From positions 1-64,000 of the forward strand of contig NZ_AP019791.1 in assembly GCF_007164525.1 (NCBI RefSeq): a stretch of 64,000 nt of DNA, written 5' to 3'. Of this stretch, positions 35,341 to 44,093 are shown piece after piece; positions within the stretch are counted from its first letter, which is position 1; each line of letters opens with the position of its first letter. The position numbers and the translations under genes were made by a program. The DNA comes from Rubrobacter xylanophilus (GTDB lineage: Bacteria; Actinomycetota; Rubrobacteria; Rubrobacterales; Rubrobacteraceae). The notes under the pieces are model-generated. The model saw only the letters and a program-made list of their open reading frames with translations. It was not told where the DNA came from and ran no database searches.

Positions 35341-37779
35341 ATGGAGGACAGGGCGCGGGTGGTGATCATCGGGGCCGGCATCGTGGGGTGCAGTGCGGCC
35401 GAGCACCTCACGCGGCTGGGTTGGACGGACGTGGTCGTTCTGGAGCGGGGGCTGCTCTTCGAGGCCGGTGGTTCGACGAGCCATGCGCCGGGGCTGGTCT
35501 TCCAGACCAACCCCTCCAGGGCGATGACGCGGCTCGCCAGCTATGGCGTGGAGCGCTATTCGGAGCTCGAGCTGGACGGGAAGCCGTGTTTCTATCCGGT
35601 TGGCGGTCTGGAGGTGGCGGCGACCCCTGAGAGGTGGCGGGATCTCAAGCGCCGGCACGGGCTGGCGACCTCTTGGGGCATTGAGTCGCATCTGCTCTCA
35701 CCCCGGGAGTGTGTCGAGAAGAGCCCGCTTCTGGAGCCCGGCAACATCTACGGTGGTTTCTACGTGCCTTCGGATGGGATCGCCAAGGCGGTGCGCATCT
35801 CGGAGGCCATGGCCCGGCTGGCCGAGTCGCGGGGGGCCAGGTTCTACGGCGGGACGGAGGTCACCGGCATCGAGGTGAAGGACGGGCGCGTCCGGGCGGT
35901 CGAGACCTCGCGGGGGCGGATAGAGACCGAGGTCGTGCTCAGCTGCGCTGGGATGTGGGGGCCTCGCATCTGTCGGATGGCCGGGGCCTTCCCGCAGCTG
36001 CTCGTCCCCATGCAGCACCAGTACGCCGTGACCACCCCTGTGCCCGGGCTCGAGCCCGAGTCCGAGGAGTCGGACCACGTCATCCTCCGGCACCAGGACC
36101 ACTCGATGTACTTCCGGCAGCAGGGGGAGCGCTACGGCATCGGCTCCTACCGCCACCGGGTAATGCCCGTGGATCCCGACGACATCGGGCGTTCAGGGGA
36201 GGGGATGCCCTCCATCATGGAGTTCACCTCCGAGGACTTCCGAGGACCCTGGGAGGAGGCCCGGAGGATGCTGCCCGCGCTGCGGCAGACGGAGATAGAG
36301 CACGGCATAAACGGCCTCTTCTCCTTCACCCCCGACGGTGGGCCGCTCATCGGGCCATCTACGGCGGTGCGGGGCTTCTGGGTCGCCGAGGCCATCTGGG
36401 TGACGCACGCCGCCGGGGCGGCCCGGGCCGTGGCCGAGTGGATGGTGGAAGGGGCGCCGCAGGTGGATCTCGGCGGGCTTGACGTGAGCCGTTTCGACGA
36501 GTACGCCCGGAGCCCCTCCTACGTCATGGCCCGCAGCAGCCAGTCCTTCCGCGAAGTCTACGACATCATCCACCCCATGCAGCCCATGGAGGAGCCCAGG
36601 CCCCTCAGGACCAGCCCCTTCTACCCCCGCCAGCGGGAGCTCGGGGCCTACTTCCTGGAGGCCTCCGGCTGGGAGCGCCCGCAGTGGTACGCGGCCAACG
36701 AGCCTCTCGTCGCCGGCCGCGACATCCCCGAACGCGACGACTGGAGCGGGCGGTACTGGTCTCCCGTCGTCGGGGCGGAGCACCAGATCACGCGGGAGAC
36801 CGGGGGGCTCTTCGACCTCGCCTCCCTCAAGAAGGCCGAGGTCGGCGGCCCCGGGGCGCTCGCCTTCCTGCAGCGGATGACCACGGGGCAGATGGATCGT
36901 CCGGTGGGCAGCGTCACCTACACCCTGATGCTCGACCCCGGGGGAGGGGTCCGGAGCGACATAACCGTGGCCCGTATCTCCAGGGACCTCTTCCGGCTCG
37001 GGCTCAACGGACCGCAGGATGTCGCCTGGCTCCAGAGACATCTGCCCGAGGACGGGTCCGTTTGGCTGCGGGACATCTCCGGCGGGACCTGCTGCGTCGG
37101 GGTCTGGGGACCGGCGGCGCGGGAGCTCGTGCAGTCTCTGAGCCCCGACGACCTCTCCGACGAGGCCTTCGGCTTCTTCCAGGTCCGCCGGATACACGTC
37201 GGTGAGGTGCCCGTGCTCGCGATGCGGGTCTCCTACGTCGGCGAGCTCGGCTGGGAGCTCTACGCCTCCGCGGACATGGGGTTGCGGCTCTGGGACCTCC
37301 TCTACGGGGCTGGCAGGCCCCTCGGGGTCATCCCCGCCGGGCGCGGGGCCTTCGAAGGTCTGCGGCTCGAGAAGGGCTACCGGATGTGGGGCGTGGACGT
37401 GACCAACGAGCACGACCCCTACGAGGCCGGGCTCGGCTTCGCGGTCAAGCCGGAGAAGGGGGACTTCATCGGGCGGGACGCCGTGCTCCGGCGCCGGGAG
37501 GAGGGGCCGCGCAGGAAGCTCTGCTGCCTCCTGCCCGACGACCCGCGGGTGGTGGTGATGGGCAGCGAGCCCGTCTACGCGGAGGGCAGACCGGTCGGCT
37601 ACGTTACCAGCGCCGGTTACGGCTACTCGATCGGGCGGAGCATCGCCTACGCCTGGCTCCCGCCCGCCCTTGCCGAGGTCGGTCAGAGGGTCGAGATCGA
37701 GTACTTCGGCCGGCGCTACGGCGCCGCGGTGGCCGAGGAGCCGCTCTTCGACCCGGCGATGAAGCGGATGCGGGGCTAG
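35341..37779 (+). CDS. Dimethylglycine oxidase, THF-dependent bifunctional enzyme
   Basis: An 812-residue fusion of an N-terminal FAD oxidase (residues 1-420) and a C-terminal GcvT-like folate domain (about 430-812). It matches Arthrobacter dimethylglycine oxidase along its length, from VVIIGAGIVG to the C-terminal FDPAMKRMRG. The FAD is expected to be linked to His48 (GSTSHAPG). Active-site positions known from that enzyme are kept: His in MQHQYAVTT, Tyr in YGIGSYRHR and folate-site Asp in GVRSDITVAR. It converts dimethylglycine to sarcosine and channels the methyl carbon to 5,10-methylene-THF. GGAGGTG precedes ATG 35341. Sarcosine dehydrogenase is a less likely alternative. Confidence 0.9.
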   Translation: MEDRARVVIIGAGIVGCSAAEHLTRLGWTDVVVLERGLLFEAGGSTSHAPGLVFQTNPSRAMTRLASYGVERYSELELDGKPCFYPVGGLEVAATPERWRDLKRRHGLATSWGIESHLLSPRECVEKSPLLEPGNIYGGFYVPSDGIAKAVRISEAMARLAESRGARFYGGTEVTGIEVKDGRVRAVETSRGRIETEVVLSCAGMWGPRICRMAGAFPQLLVPMQHQYAVTTPVPGLEPESEESDHVILRHQDHSMYFRQQGERYGIGSYRHRVMPVDPDDIGRSGEGMPSIMEFTSEDFRGPWEEARRMLPALRQTEIEHGINGLFSFTPDGGPLIGPSTAVRGFWVAEAIWVTHAAGAARAVAEWMVEGAPQVDLGGLDVSRFDEYARSPSYVMARSSQSFREVYDIIHPMQPMEEPRPLRTSPFYPRQRELGAYFLEASGWERPQWYAANEPLVAGRDIPERDDWSGRYWSPVVGAEHQITRETGGLFDLASLKKAEVGGPGALAFLQRMTTGQMDRPVGSVTYTLMLDPGGGVRSDITVARISRDLFRLGLNGPQDVAWLQRHLPEDGSVWLRDISGGTCCVGVWGPAARELVQSLSPDDLSDEAFGFFQVRRIHVGEVPVLAMRVSYVGELGWELYASADMGLRLWDLLYGAGRPLGVIPAGRGAFEGLRLEKGYRMWGVDVTNEHDPYEAGLGFAVKPEKGDFIGRDAVLRRREEGPRRKLCCLLPDDPRVVVMGSEPVYAEGRPVGYVTSAGYGYSIGRSIAYAWLPPALAEVGQRVEIEYFGRRYGAAVAEEPLFDPAMKRMRG

Positions 37780-37789
37780 GGAGAGAGGC

Positions 37790-38746
37790 ATGATGGGCAT
37801 CCGATACGCGGGAGAACACCGGGCTTTGGCCTCCAGCATCCTCGACGCGATCGGCGACACGCCGCTCATAAAGCTCGAAGGCATCTACTGCAAGCTGGAG
37901 TACCTCAACCCCTCAGGCTCCATCAAGGCGCGCATCGCCAAATACATGATCGAGAAAGCAGAAAGAGAAGGGCTGCTTAAGCCCGGCGACACCATAGTCG
38001 AGGCCACAAGCGGCAACACCGGCAACGCCCTCTCCATGGTGGCGGCCGTCAAAGGCTACAGGATGGTGGTGGTGATGCCCGAGGGGCTCTCTGGAGAGCG
38101 GGTGGCCATAAGCCGCTCCTTCGGAGCGGAGATACTGCAGGTAGGGCACTTCCACGTGGATGCGGCGCTAAAGAAGGCGAAAGAGCTTGGGCAGAGGGAG
38201 GGCTACTACTGCCCCTCCCAGTTTGAGTCGGAGTGGAACGTGGAGGAGAACCGCACTTGGCTTGGGCCTGAGATACTCGAGCAGCTGGATGCGGGAGGGG
38301 TTGTACCGGATGCCCTGGTGATGGGTGTAGGGACTGGGGGGACGCTCATAGGGGTAGGGCAGGCCTTCAGGGAGAGAAACCCCAAAGCCAGGCTCTTTGC
38401 GGTGGAGCCGGACGAGTCGTGCACGATTCTGTGCGGGGAGGTAGGGCGGCATCAGATAGAAGGCATTTCGGATGGCTTTGTGCCGGGGATATACGAGCGG
38501 CACAAAGCCATTGTGGACGGGGTGATAGCGGTAAGTTCTGAGGAAGCGGTTAGGGAGATGCGGCGCCTGGCATGCCGCTACGGGTTGTTTGTAGGACCGT
38601 CGAGCGGGGCGAACCTGGTGGCGGCGCGGCGGGTGAGGGAGGAGCATCCGGAGCTAAAGAACATCGTCACGCTCTTCTGCGACGAGGGCGAGAAGTACAT
38701 CTCAGAGCATTTTTCGGTTCGTAGGAGGGGTGATGCTGCGAAGTAG
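37790..38746 (+). CDS. Cysteine synthase-like PLP enzyme of unknown role
   Basis: A 318-residue fold-type II PLP enzyme. The PLP lysine is Lys46 in YLNPSGSIKAR; the usual motif reads KDR or KYR, so the following residue is unusual. The phosphate loop is ATSGNTGNALS, and FCDEGEKYISEHF closes the family pattern. It could be an O-acetylserine or O-phosphoserine sulfhydrylase, or a specialised beta-replacement enzyme. A second such enzyme (CysM, 16105-17022) already serves cysteine synthesis. It lies 11 nt after dimethylglycine oxidase, so it is probably cotranscribed. Codon use appears less GC-biased than in the neighbours. Confidence 0.82.
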   Translation: MMGIRYAGEHRALASSILDAIGDTPLIKLEGIYCKLEYLNPSGSIKARIAKYMIEKAEREGLLKPGDTIVEATSGNTGNALSMVAAVKGYRMVVVMPEGLSGERVAISRSFGAEILQVGHFHVDAALKKAKELGQREGYYCPSQFESEWNVEENRTWLGPEILEQLDAGGVVPDALVMGVGTGGTLIGVGQAFRERNPKARLFAVEPDESCTILCGEVGRHQIEGISDGFVPGIYERHKAIVDGVIAVSSEEAVREMRRLACRYGLFVGPSSGANLVAARRVREEHPELKNIVTLFCDEGEKYISEHFSVRRRGDAAK

Positions 38747-38831
38747 CTAGCCTGCCGGGAAACCTCCGGGTTGCCGGCGAGAGACCGGGCGGTGTAGAGA
38801 CGGGAACGGAGAAAGGAGAGGGAAAAAAGAG

Positions 38832-40037
38832 ATGGCGGAGAACCCGAATCCGGGGATCCTGCTGTACACCAGGATCTTCAAGTCGCCGTACTTCTACGGC
38901 TCAGCGAAGTACGGAGTTCAGAAGTACAGCGTCTACAACCACCACTACCACCCGCGCCACTATCGCGATCCGGTCGAGGAGTACTGGCAGCTCATAGAGG
39001 GCGTGACCCTCTGGGATGTGGGCGGGGCCGAGCGGCAGGTCGAGATCACCGGTCCCGACGCCTTCGAGTTCACCAACATGCTCACCCCGCGCAACCTGCA
39101 CAGGTGCGCCGTCGGACAGTGCAAGTACGCGTTCATAACCAACGCCGAGGGCGGGATCATCAACGACCCGGTGCTGCTCAGGCTCGGCGAGAACCACTTC
39201 TGGCTCTCCCTGGCCGACAGCGACGTGCTGCTCTGGGCCCAAGGGCTGGCCTACAACTCAGGCTACGACGTGCAGATAAGGGAGCCCGACGTGGGGCCGC
39301 TCCAGATCCAGGGCCCCAAGAGCAAGGAGGTCATGGTCGATCTCTTCGGCGAGAGCATCCTGGAGATTCCCTATTACTTCATGGAGGAGCGCGAACTGGA
39401 CGGGATGCAGCTCGTCATCTCCCGGACCGGCTACTCCGGCGAGCTGGGCTACGAGCTCTACCTCAAGAACGCCAGCCGCGACGGCCTGAAGCTCTGGGAC
39501 GCCGTGATGCAGGCCGGCGAGCCGTACGGGCTCTCTCCCATAGGCCCCTGCCACATCCGCAGGATCGAGGGCGGCATCCTGGCCCTGGGCTGCGACATGT
39601 GGTACGACACCAATCCCTACGAGGTCGGCTACGGCTACAAGTGGATGGTGGAGCTGGAGCAGGAGCAGGACTTCATCGGTCGGGAGGCCCTGAGGAGGAT
39701 CAGCCGCGAGGGCGTATCCCGCAAGCTGGTGGGCGTGGAGATCGGGGGCTCCAACCTCGGCTCCTACAACGACGGCTCGATGCCGGATTACTTCCCGGTG
39801 TTCAACAAGTCCGGCGAGAGGATCGGCAAGGTCACCTCTGCCTGCTACTCACCGCGGCTGAAGAAGAACATCGGGTTCGCCATGGTGCCGGTGGAGTACT
39901 CCGAGTTCGGCACCGAGCTGGAGGTTCAGACCACCAGGGAGCGCACCTCGGCCGTCGTCTGCGACCGGGTGTTCTTCAAGCCGGAGCAGGCGGAGCAGGA
40001 CCTGACCGCCGCCGGATCCGGCAGCTCTTCTTCCTGA
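38832..40037 (+). CDS. DmdA/GcvT-family THF-dependent methyltransferase, candidate betaine demethylase
   Basis: A 401-residue GcvT-fold protein. Its N-terminal half resembles DMSP demethylase DmdA: YSVYNHHYHP, RQVEITGPDAFEF, the INDPV segment and LADSDVLLWAQG, and later SACYSPRLKKNIGFAMV. In place of the DmdA SGWSKQGGYE segment it has TGYSGELGYE, as in GcvT. DmdA and LigM move a methyl group to THF and give 5-methyl-THF. MetF and formate-THF ligase follow directly, the same partner set as in the LigM demethylation module. Given choline oxidase upstream and dimethylglycine oxidase next door, the likely substrate is glycine betaine (inference). ATG 38832 follows a purine-rich leader. Confidence 0.75.
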   Translation: MAENPNPGILLYTRIFKSPYFYGSAKYGVQKYSVYNHHYHPRHYRDPVEEYWQLIEGVTLWDVGGAERQVEITGPDAFEFTNMLTPRNLHRCAVGQCKYAFITNAEGGIINDPVLLRLGENHFWLSLADSDVLLWAQGLAYNSGYDVQIREPDVGPLQIQGPKSKEVMVDLFGESILEIPYYFMEERELDGMQLVISRTGYSGELGYELYLKNASRDGLKLWDAVMQAGEPYGLSPIGPCHIRRIEGGILALGCDMWYDTNPYEVGYGYKWMVELEQEQDFIGREALRRISREGVSRKLVGVEIGGSNLGSYNDGSMPDYFPVFNKSGERIGKVTSACYSPRLKKNIGFAMVPVEYSEFGTELEVQTTRERTSAVVCDRVFFKPEQAEQDLTAAGSGSSSS

Positions 40038-40108
40038 GGAGGAAGGTGAGGTCCCGGGCGGGGCAGCCGCCGGCGGCTGCCCCGCCCGCGCGTGGAGGGA
40101 GCATCGGT

Positions 40109-40981
40109 TTGAAGGAGCATGCCGTAGAGGAGCTCCCGCTGCCGGGATGTTTTCGCTACGAGATCATACCGCTTGAGGGGATAGAGGAGGGGGTTTGGGA
40201 GTGGGTCTACGAAGGGGAGAGAAGCCCCACGCTGACCATAACCGCCTCCCCTGCCAGGGGCATGGGGCCCACGGTGGAGCTCGTGCGCAGGCTCAGAGAG
40301 GGGGGATATGCGGGCAGGGCGCTCGTTCCGCACCTCTCTGCGCGGTTGATCCGGGACGAGAGGCACCTGGAGGAGATCGTGGCGCGCCTCAAGGAGGCGG
40401 AAGTTGAGGAAGTCTTTGTGGTTGGGGGGGATGCGAAGGAGCCTGCGGGGAAGTTTCGGGATGCGCTTGGGCTGCTTGAGGCACTGAAGGAGCTTGGGAG
40501 CCCCTTTGAACGGGTGGGGATAGCGGGCTATCCGGAGGGGCATCCGTTCATAGAGGAGAAGGCTTTGATGGAGGCTCTCATCGAGAAGAGCGCTCATGCG
40601 AGCTACGTGGTCAGCCAGGTCTGCTTCGATGCGGGCAGGGTTGTTAAGTGGGTGGGAAGGATAAGGGGTTTGGGGGTGAGGCTGCCCGTTGTGGTTGGGG
40701 TGGCGGCGCCCATAGAGGCGATGAGGCTGGCGAGGATAGCGACGAGGATAGGGGTAGGGGAGTCGGCGAGGTTTTTGAGGAAACAGCGGGGGTGGCTGCT
40801 GAGGCTGCTGTTGCCGGGGAAGAAGGCGGGGCTCTCCTACGATGCGAGCGGGTTTCTTGAGGCTCTTGTGAGGGAGGGAGGTGGAGAGGGGGTGAGCGGG
40901 ATACACCTCTACACCTTCAACGACCTCAAGAGCTCCGTGGGGTGGGTGCGGCGACAGGGAGCAGCCAGAGGAGGATTTTAG
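40109..40981 (+). CDS. metF: Methylenetetrahydrofolate reductase-like protein
   Basis: A TIM-barrel protein of about 290 residues of the MTHFR family. Recognisable parts are TLTITASPARGMGPTVEL, LVPHLSARLIRDERHL and EVFVVGGDAKEPAG, then GIAGYPEGHP and the C-terminal IHLYTFND. In this setting it would oxidise 5-methyl-THF to 5,10-methylene-THF in the catabolic direction. The start is TTG 40109, with GGAGGGAG 7 nt upstream; longer readings run into the preceding gene. The next gene begins 5 nt after its stop. Confidence 0.85.
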   Translation: MKEHAVEELPLPGCFRYEIIPLEGIEEGVWEWVYEGERSPTLTITASPARGMGPTVELVRRLREGGYAGRALVPHLSARLIRDERHLEEIVARLKEAEVEEVFVVGGDAKEPAGKFRDALGLLEALKELGSPFERVGIAGYPEGHPFIEEKALMEALIEKSAHASYVVSQVCFDAGRVVKWVGRIRGLGVRLPVVVGVAAPIEAMRLARIATRIGVGESARFLRKQRGWLLRLLLPGKKAGLSYDASGFLEALVREGGGEGVSGIHLYTFNDLKSSVGWVRRQGAARGGF

Positions 40982-40985
40982 AGAG

Positions 40986-42719
40986 ATGGGGAGCGGGAGC
41001 GTACCGTCCAACATAGAGATAGCGCGGGGGGCGAAGCTGTTGCCCATAGGAGAGGTTGCACGCTCTATGGGCATAGAGCGCGAGGAGCTCATAGAGCCCT
41101 ATGGGGAGGGAGTTGGGAAGATAAAGCTTGAGGCCATGGAGGAGCTTGGGGGAAGACCCCGGGCGCGCTACGTGCTGGTCTCGGCGATAACCCCGACGCC
41201 TCTTGGGGAGGGCAAGACCACGACCACCGTTGGTTTGGGGCAGGCCTTCTCGCACATCGGCAGGAGGGCGACCATAGCCATAAGGCAGGCTTCGATGGGG
41301 CCGGCCTTTGGGATAAAGGGTGGGGCTGCTGGTGGGGGCTACAGCCAGGTTGTACCGATGGAGCGGCTCAATCTGCACCTCACCGGGGATCTGCACGCCG
41401 TCACCGAGGCGCACAACATGCTCTCTGCGATGCTGGACAACCACCTCTACCAGGGCAACTCCTTGGGTATAGACCCCCACTCGATCAGCTGGCGGCGGGT
41501 GATGGACGTAAACGACCGCTCTTTGAGGAACATCGTCATAGGGCTTGGGGGGAGGGTGGACGGCATTCCGCGCCAGTCGGGCTTTGACATAACGGCGGCC
41601 TCTGAGGTGATGGCGATCCTTGCCCTTTGCACCTCGCTTGAGGACTTAAGAGAGCGCCTTGGGCGCATAGTGGTGGGGGTGGACAAAGAAGGCAGGCCCG
41701 TTAGCGCGGAGGATCTGAAAGCTGCGGGAGCGATGGCGGTGATTCTCAAGGAGGCCGTAAAGCCCAACCTCATGCAGACCCTTGAGGGGACCCCTGCCCT
41801 TGTGCACGCAGGTCCCTTTGGGAACATAGCCACCGGCAACTCCTCTGTGGTTGCCGACCTCATAGGCATCCACTGCGGCGACTACCTCATAACCGAGGCG
41901 GGCTTTGGGGCGGACATGGGAGCCGAGCGCTTCTTCAACATAAAGTGCCGCATCTCGGGGCTGAAGCCCGATGCTGCCGTAGTGGTCAGTACGGTACGGG
42001 CGCTGAAGGCCCACTCCGGGCGCTACCAGATAAAGGCTGGCGCGCCCCTTCCCGAAGAGCTCTTAAAAGAGAACCCCGAGGACGTTCTTTTGGGGGCAGA
42101 GAACCTCAAAAAGCAGCTGGAGAACATAAAGCTGCACGGGGTACCGGCCGTTGTGGCCATAAACGCCTTCCCCACCGACCACCCCTCGGAGCACAGAGCC
42201 ATAGAAGAGGTGGCACGAGAGGCAGGAGCGAGAGCCGCTGTTTGCCACCACTTCCTCAAAGGGGGCAAAGGGGCCGTGGAGCTCGCTGAAGCGCTGGAGG
42301 AGACCATAGAAGAAGAAGAGAGGAGCAGGGAGGGAAGTACTTCCTCCTTCCGCTTTCTCTACCCGCTTGATGCGCCCTTAAAGCAGAAGATAGAGACCAT
42401 AGCCACAGAAGTCTATGGGGCCCAAGGGGTGGAGTACGACCAGGAGGCGGCCAGGCAGCTTGAAGAGTACGAGAAGGCGGGCTTTGGGAGGCTACCCGTG
42501 TGCATAGCCAAGACCCACCTCTCCATCTCCTCCGATCCGGCGCTCAAGGGGGCGCCCAGAGGGTGGAAGCTACCGGTGAGGGAGGTGAGGGCCTCTGTTG
42601 GGGCGGGGTTCATCTACCCCATCTGCGGGCAGATGCGCACCATGCCGGGGCTTTCGGCCCATCCTGCGGCTGAGGGCATAGACCTTGACGAGGCGGGCAA
42701 CGTCGTGGGGCTCTTTTGA
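40986..42719 (+). CDS. fhs: Formate-tetrahydrofolate ligase
   Basis: A 577-residue enzyme with the nucleotide motif TPLGEGKTTTTVGL and family segments QASMGPAFGIKGGAAGGGYSQ (split by one residue from canonical) and ITEAGFGADMGAE. It interconverts formate plus THF plus ATP and 10-formyl-THF. In a demethylation pathway it can run in reverse, releasing formate and making ATP, as proposed for the LigM system. The length is slightly above the typical 556. It sits immediately after metF. Confidence 0.93.
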   Translation: MGSGSVPSNIEIARGAKLLPIGEVARSMGIEREELIEPYGEGVGKIKLEAMEELGGRPRARYVLVSAITPTPLGEGKTTTTVGLGQAFSHIGRRATIAIRQASMGPAFGIKGGAAGGGYSQVVPMERLNLHLTGDLHAVTEAHNMLSAMLDNHLYQGNSLGIDPHSISWRRVMDVNDRSLRNIVIGLGGRVDGIPRQSGFDITAASEVMAILALCTSLEDLRERLGRIVVGVDKEGRPVSAEDLKAAGAMAVILKEAVKPNLMQTLEGTPALVHAGPFGNIATGNSSVVADLIGIHCGDYLITEAGFGADMGAERFFNIKCRISGLKPDAAVVVSTVRALKAHSGRYQIKAGAPLPEELLKENPEDVLLGAENLKKQLENIKLHGVPAVVAINAFPTDHPSEHRAIEEVAREAGARAAVCHHFLKGGKGAVELAEALEETIEEEERSREGSTSSFRFLYPLDAPLKQKIETIATEVYGAQGVEYDQEAARQLEEYEKAGFGRLPVCIAKTHLSISSDPALKGAPRGWKLPVREVRASVGAGFIYPICGQMRTMPGLSAHPAAEGIDLDEAGNVVGLF

Positions 42720-42741
42720 GCGCGGTGGTTGTGGGCGCGGG

Positions 42742-42747
42742 TACAAT
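42742..42747 (+). promoter_or_regulatory. Possible internal -10 box before the GcvT-like gene
   Basis: A TACAAT hexamer lies about 45 nt before ATG 42792 in the 72-bp gap after fhs. No good -35 box is seen, so this is weak. Confidence 0.3.
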
Positions 42748-42791
42748 GTTTTCTGGCTGAGGGGCTATGAGGTCCGGGAAGGAGGCAGGCG

Positions 42792-44093
42792 ATGCCCGAG
42801 AGAAGGACGCCGCTGTATGACTTCCACCTGCGCGCTGCGCGCGGGATGGTGCGGGGCGGCGGCGACTACATGTTCCCCACCTCCTACACCTCTGCGGTAG
42901 AGGAGCATCTGGGCGTACGTCGCAACGTGGGGATGCAGGATCTCTCGAGCATGGGGGAGATCGACGTGAAGGGCCCTGGTGCCGAGCGGCTGCTGCGGCG
43001 GCTTCTGGTCAACGAGGTTCTGGACATGCAGCCGGGGCAGCTGAGGTACTCCACCATGTGCAACGAGGCGGGCGGCATCGTGGACGACGTTACCGTCTAC
43101 AAGTTCGGCGAGGAGCACTTCATGGTGGTCGCCAGCAGCGGTCCGCGCCTGAAGACCTACCGGTGGATCCGGGATCACGCTGCGGGCTCTAGCGCCTACG
43201 TGACGGACATGACGGCGGGCGTAGCCCTGATCTCCGTGCAGGGACCGCGTTCGCGCGGCTTTCTGCGGACGCTCGTCGAGGGGGCGGACCTCGATGGGCT
43301 GCGCTTTTTCCGGTTCTGCTCCTGCCGGATCGGGGAGGTGGAGATCCTGCTCTCCCGCTCCGGGTACACCGGGGAGCTTGGCTACGAGCTGTACGTTCCG
43401 GCAGACCAGGCGCGGCCGCTGTGGGATCTATTGCTGGAGCGGGGGAGGGAGTTCGAGCTCAAGCCCTACGGGGTGGAGGCGATGCAGTCTCTGAGGATCG
43501 AGAAGGCGTTGCCGCTCTACGGGCCGGACATAAGCGAGGAGCAGACCCCCTTCCACGTGGGGCTTGAGCGGTGGGTGCGCTTCGACAAACCCGAGTTCAT
43601 CGGGCGCGAGGCGCTGCTCAGAGTACAGGAGCGGGGGCTTGAGAGGCGCTGGGTCGGGCTGGTGCTCGAGAGCGAGGTGCCCGCCTCGCCCGGGGACGGG
43701 CTCTACAGCATCGCCGACGTGGCCACCTTCCGGGAGATCATAGAGACCGGGGCCGAGGCCGGCGAGTACGAGGACGCCCTTCTGCCCGGCGACCGGAGGG
43801 TGGGGGAGGTGACCTCCAGCGCCTACGGTCCCTCGGTAAAGAAGATGCTCGCCCTCGGCTACGTGGACACCGCCCATGCCTGGCCGGGCAGCAACCTCCT
43901 CGTCGAGATCGGGGGCCGGCCGACTCCCGCCCGGGTGGTGAGTACTCCCTTCTTCGACCCGGAGAACGCCCGGGTGCGCAGCACGCCGCTGGAGGACGAA
44001 GGGCGCACTGCCGAGCAGGCGCTGCACGAGGCCGAGACCCGCAGGAACCTCCCGCTGCGGCAGAGCGTCGACGGCGGGGGAGCCGGCTCGTGA
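42792..44093 (+). CDS. GcvT-like folate-binding protein paired with sarcosine oxidase
   Basis: A 433-residue GcvT-fold protein. The folate-site pattern AGGIVDDVTVYKF keeps the Asp pair of aminomethyltransferase T proteins, and LLSRSGYTGELGYELYV is the second family motif. Genes for the other glycine cleavage proteins are not nearby. Its stop overlaps the sarcosine oxidase start (GTGA). It may therefore take the one-carbon unit from sarcosine onto THF, as the C-terminal half of dimethylglycine oxidase does in a fused form (inference). GGAGG precedes the ATG. Confidence 0.82.
   Translation: MPERRTPLYDFHLRAARGMVRGGGDYMFPTSYTSAVEEHLGVRRNVGMQDLSSMGEIDVKGPGAERLLRRLLVNEVLDMQPGQLRYSTMCNEAGGIVDDVTVYKFGEEHFMVVASSGPRLKTYRWIRDHAAGSSAYVTDMTAGVALISVQGPRSRGFLRTLVEGADLDGLRFFRFCSCRIGEVEILLSRSGYTGELGYELYVPADQARPLWDLLLERGREFELKPYGVEAMQSLRIEKALPLYGPDISEEQTPFHVGLERWVRFDKPEFIGREALLRVQERGLERRWVGLVLESEVPASPGDGLYSIADVATFREIIETGAEAGEYEDALLPGDRRVGEVTSSAYGPSVKKMLALGYVDTAHAWPGSNLLVEIGGRPTPARVVSTPFFDPENARVRSTPLEDEGRTAEQALHEAETRRNLPLRQSVDGGGAGS

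Noticed and set aside
38747-38831. Possible glycine or THF riboswitch before the DmdA-like gene
   Set aside because: The GAGAGACCGGG stretch is suggestive, but the conserved core of neither riboswitch class can be found by eye.
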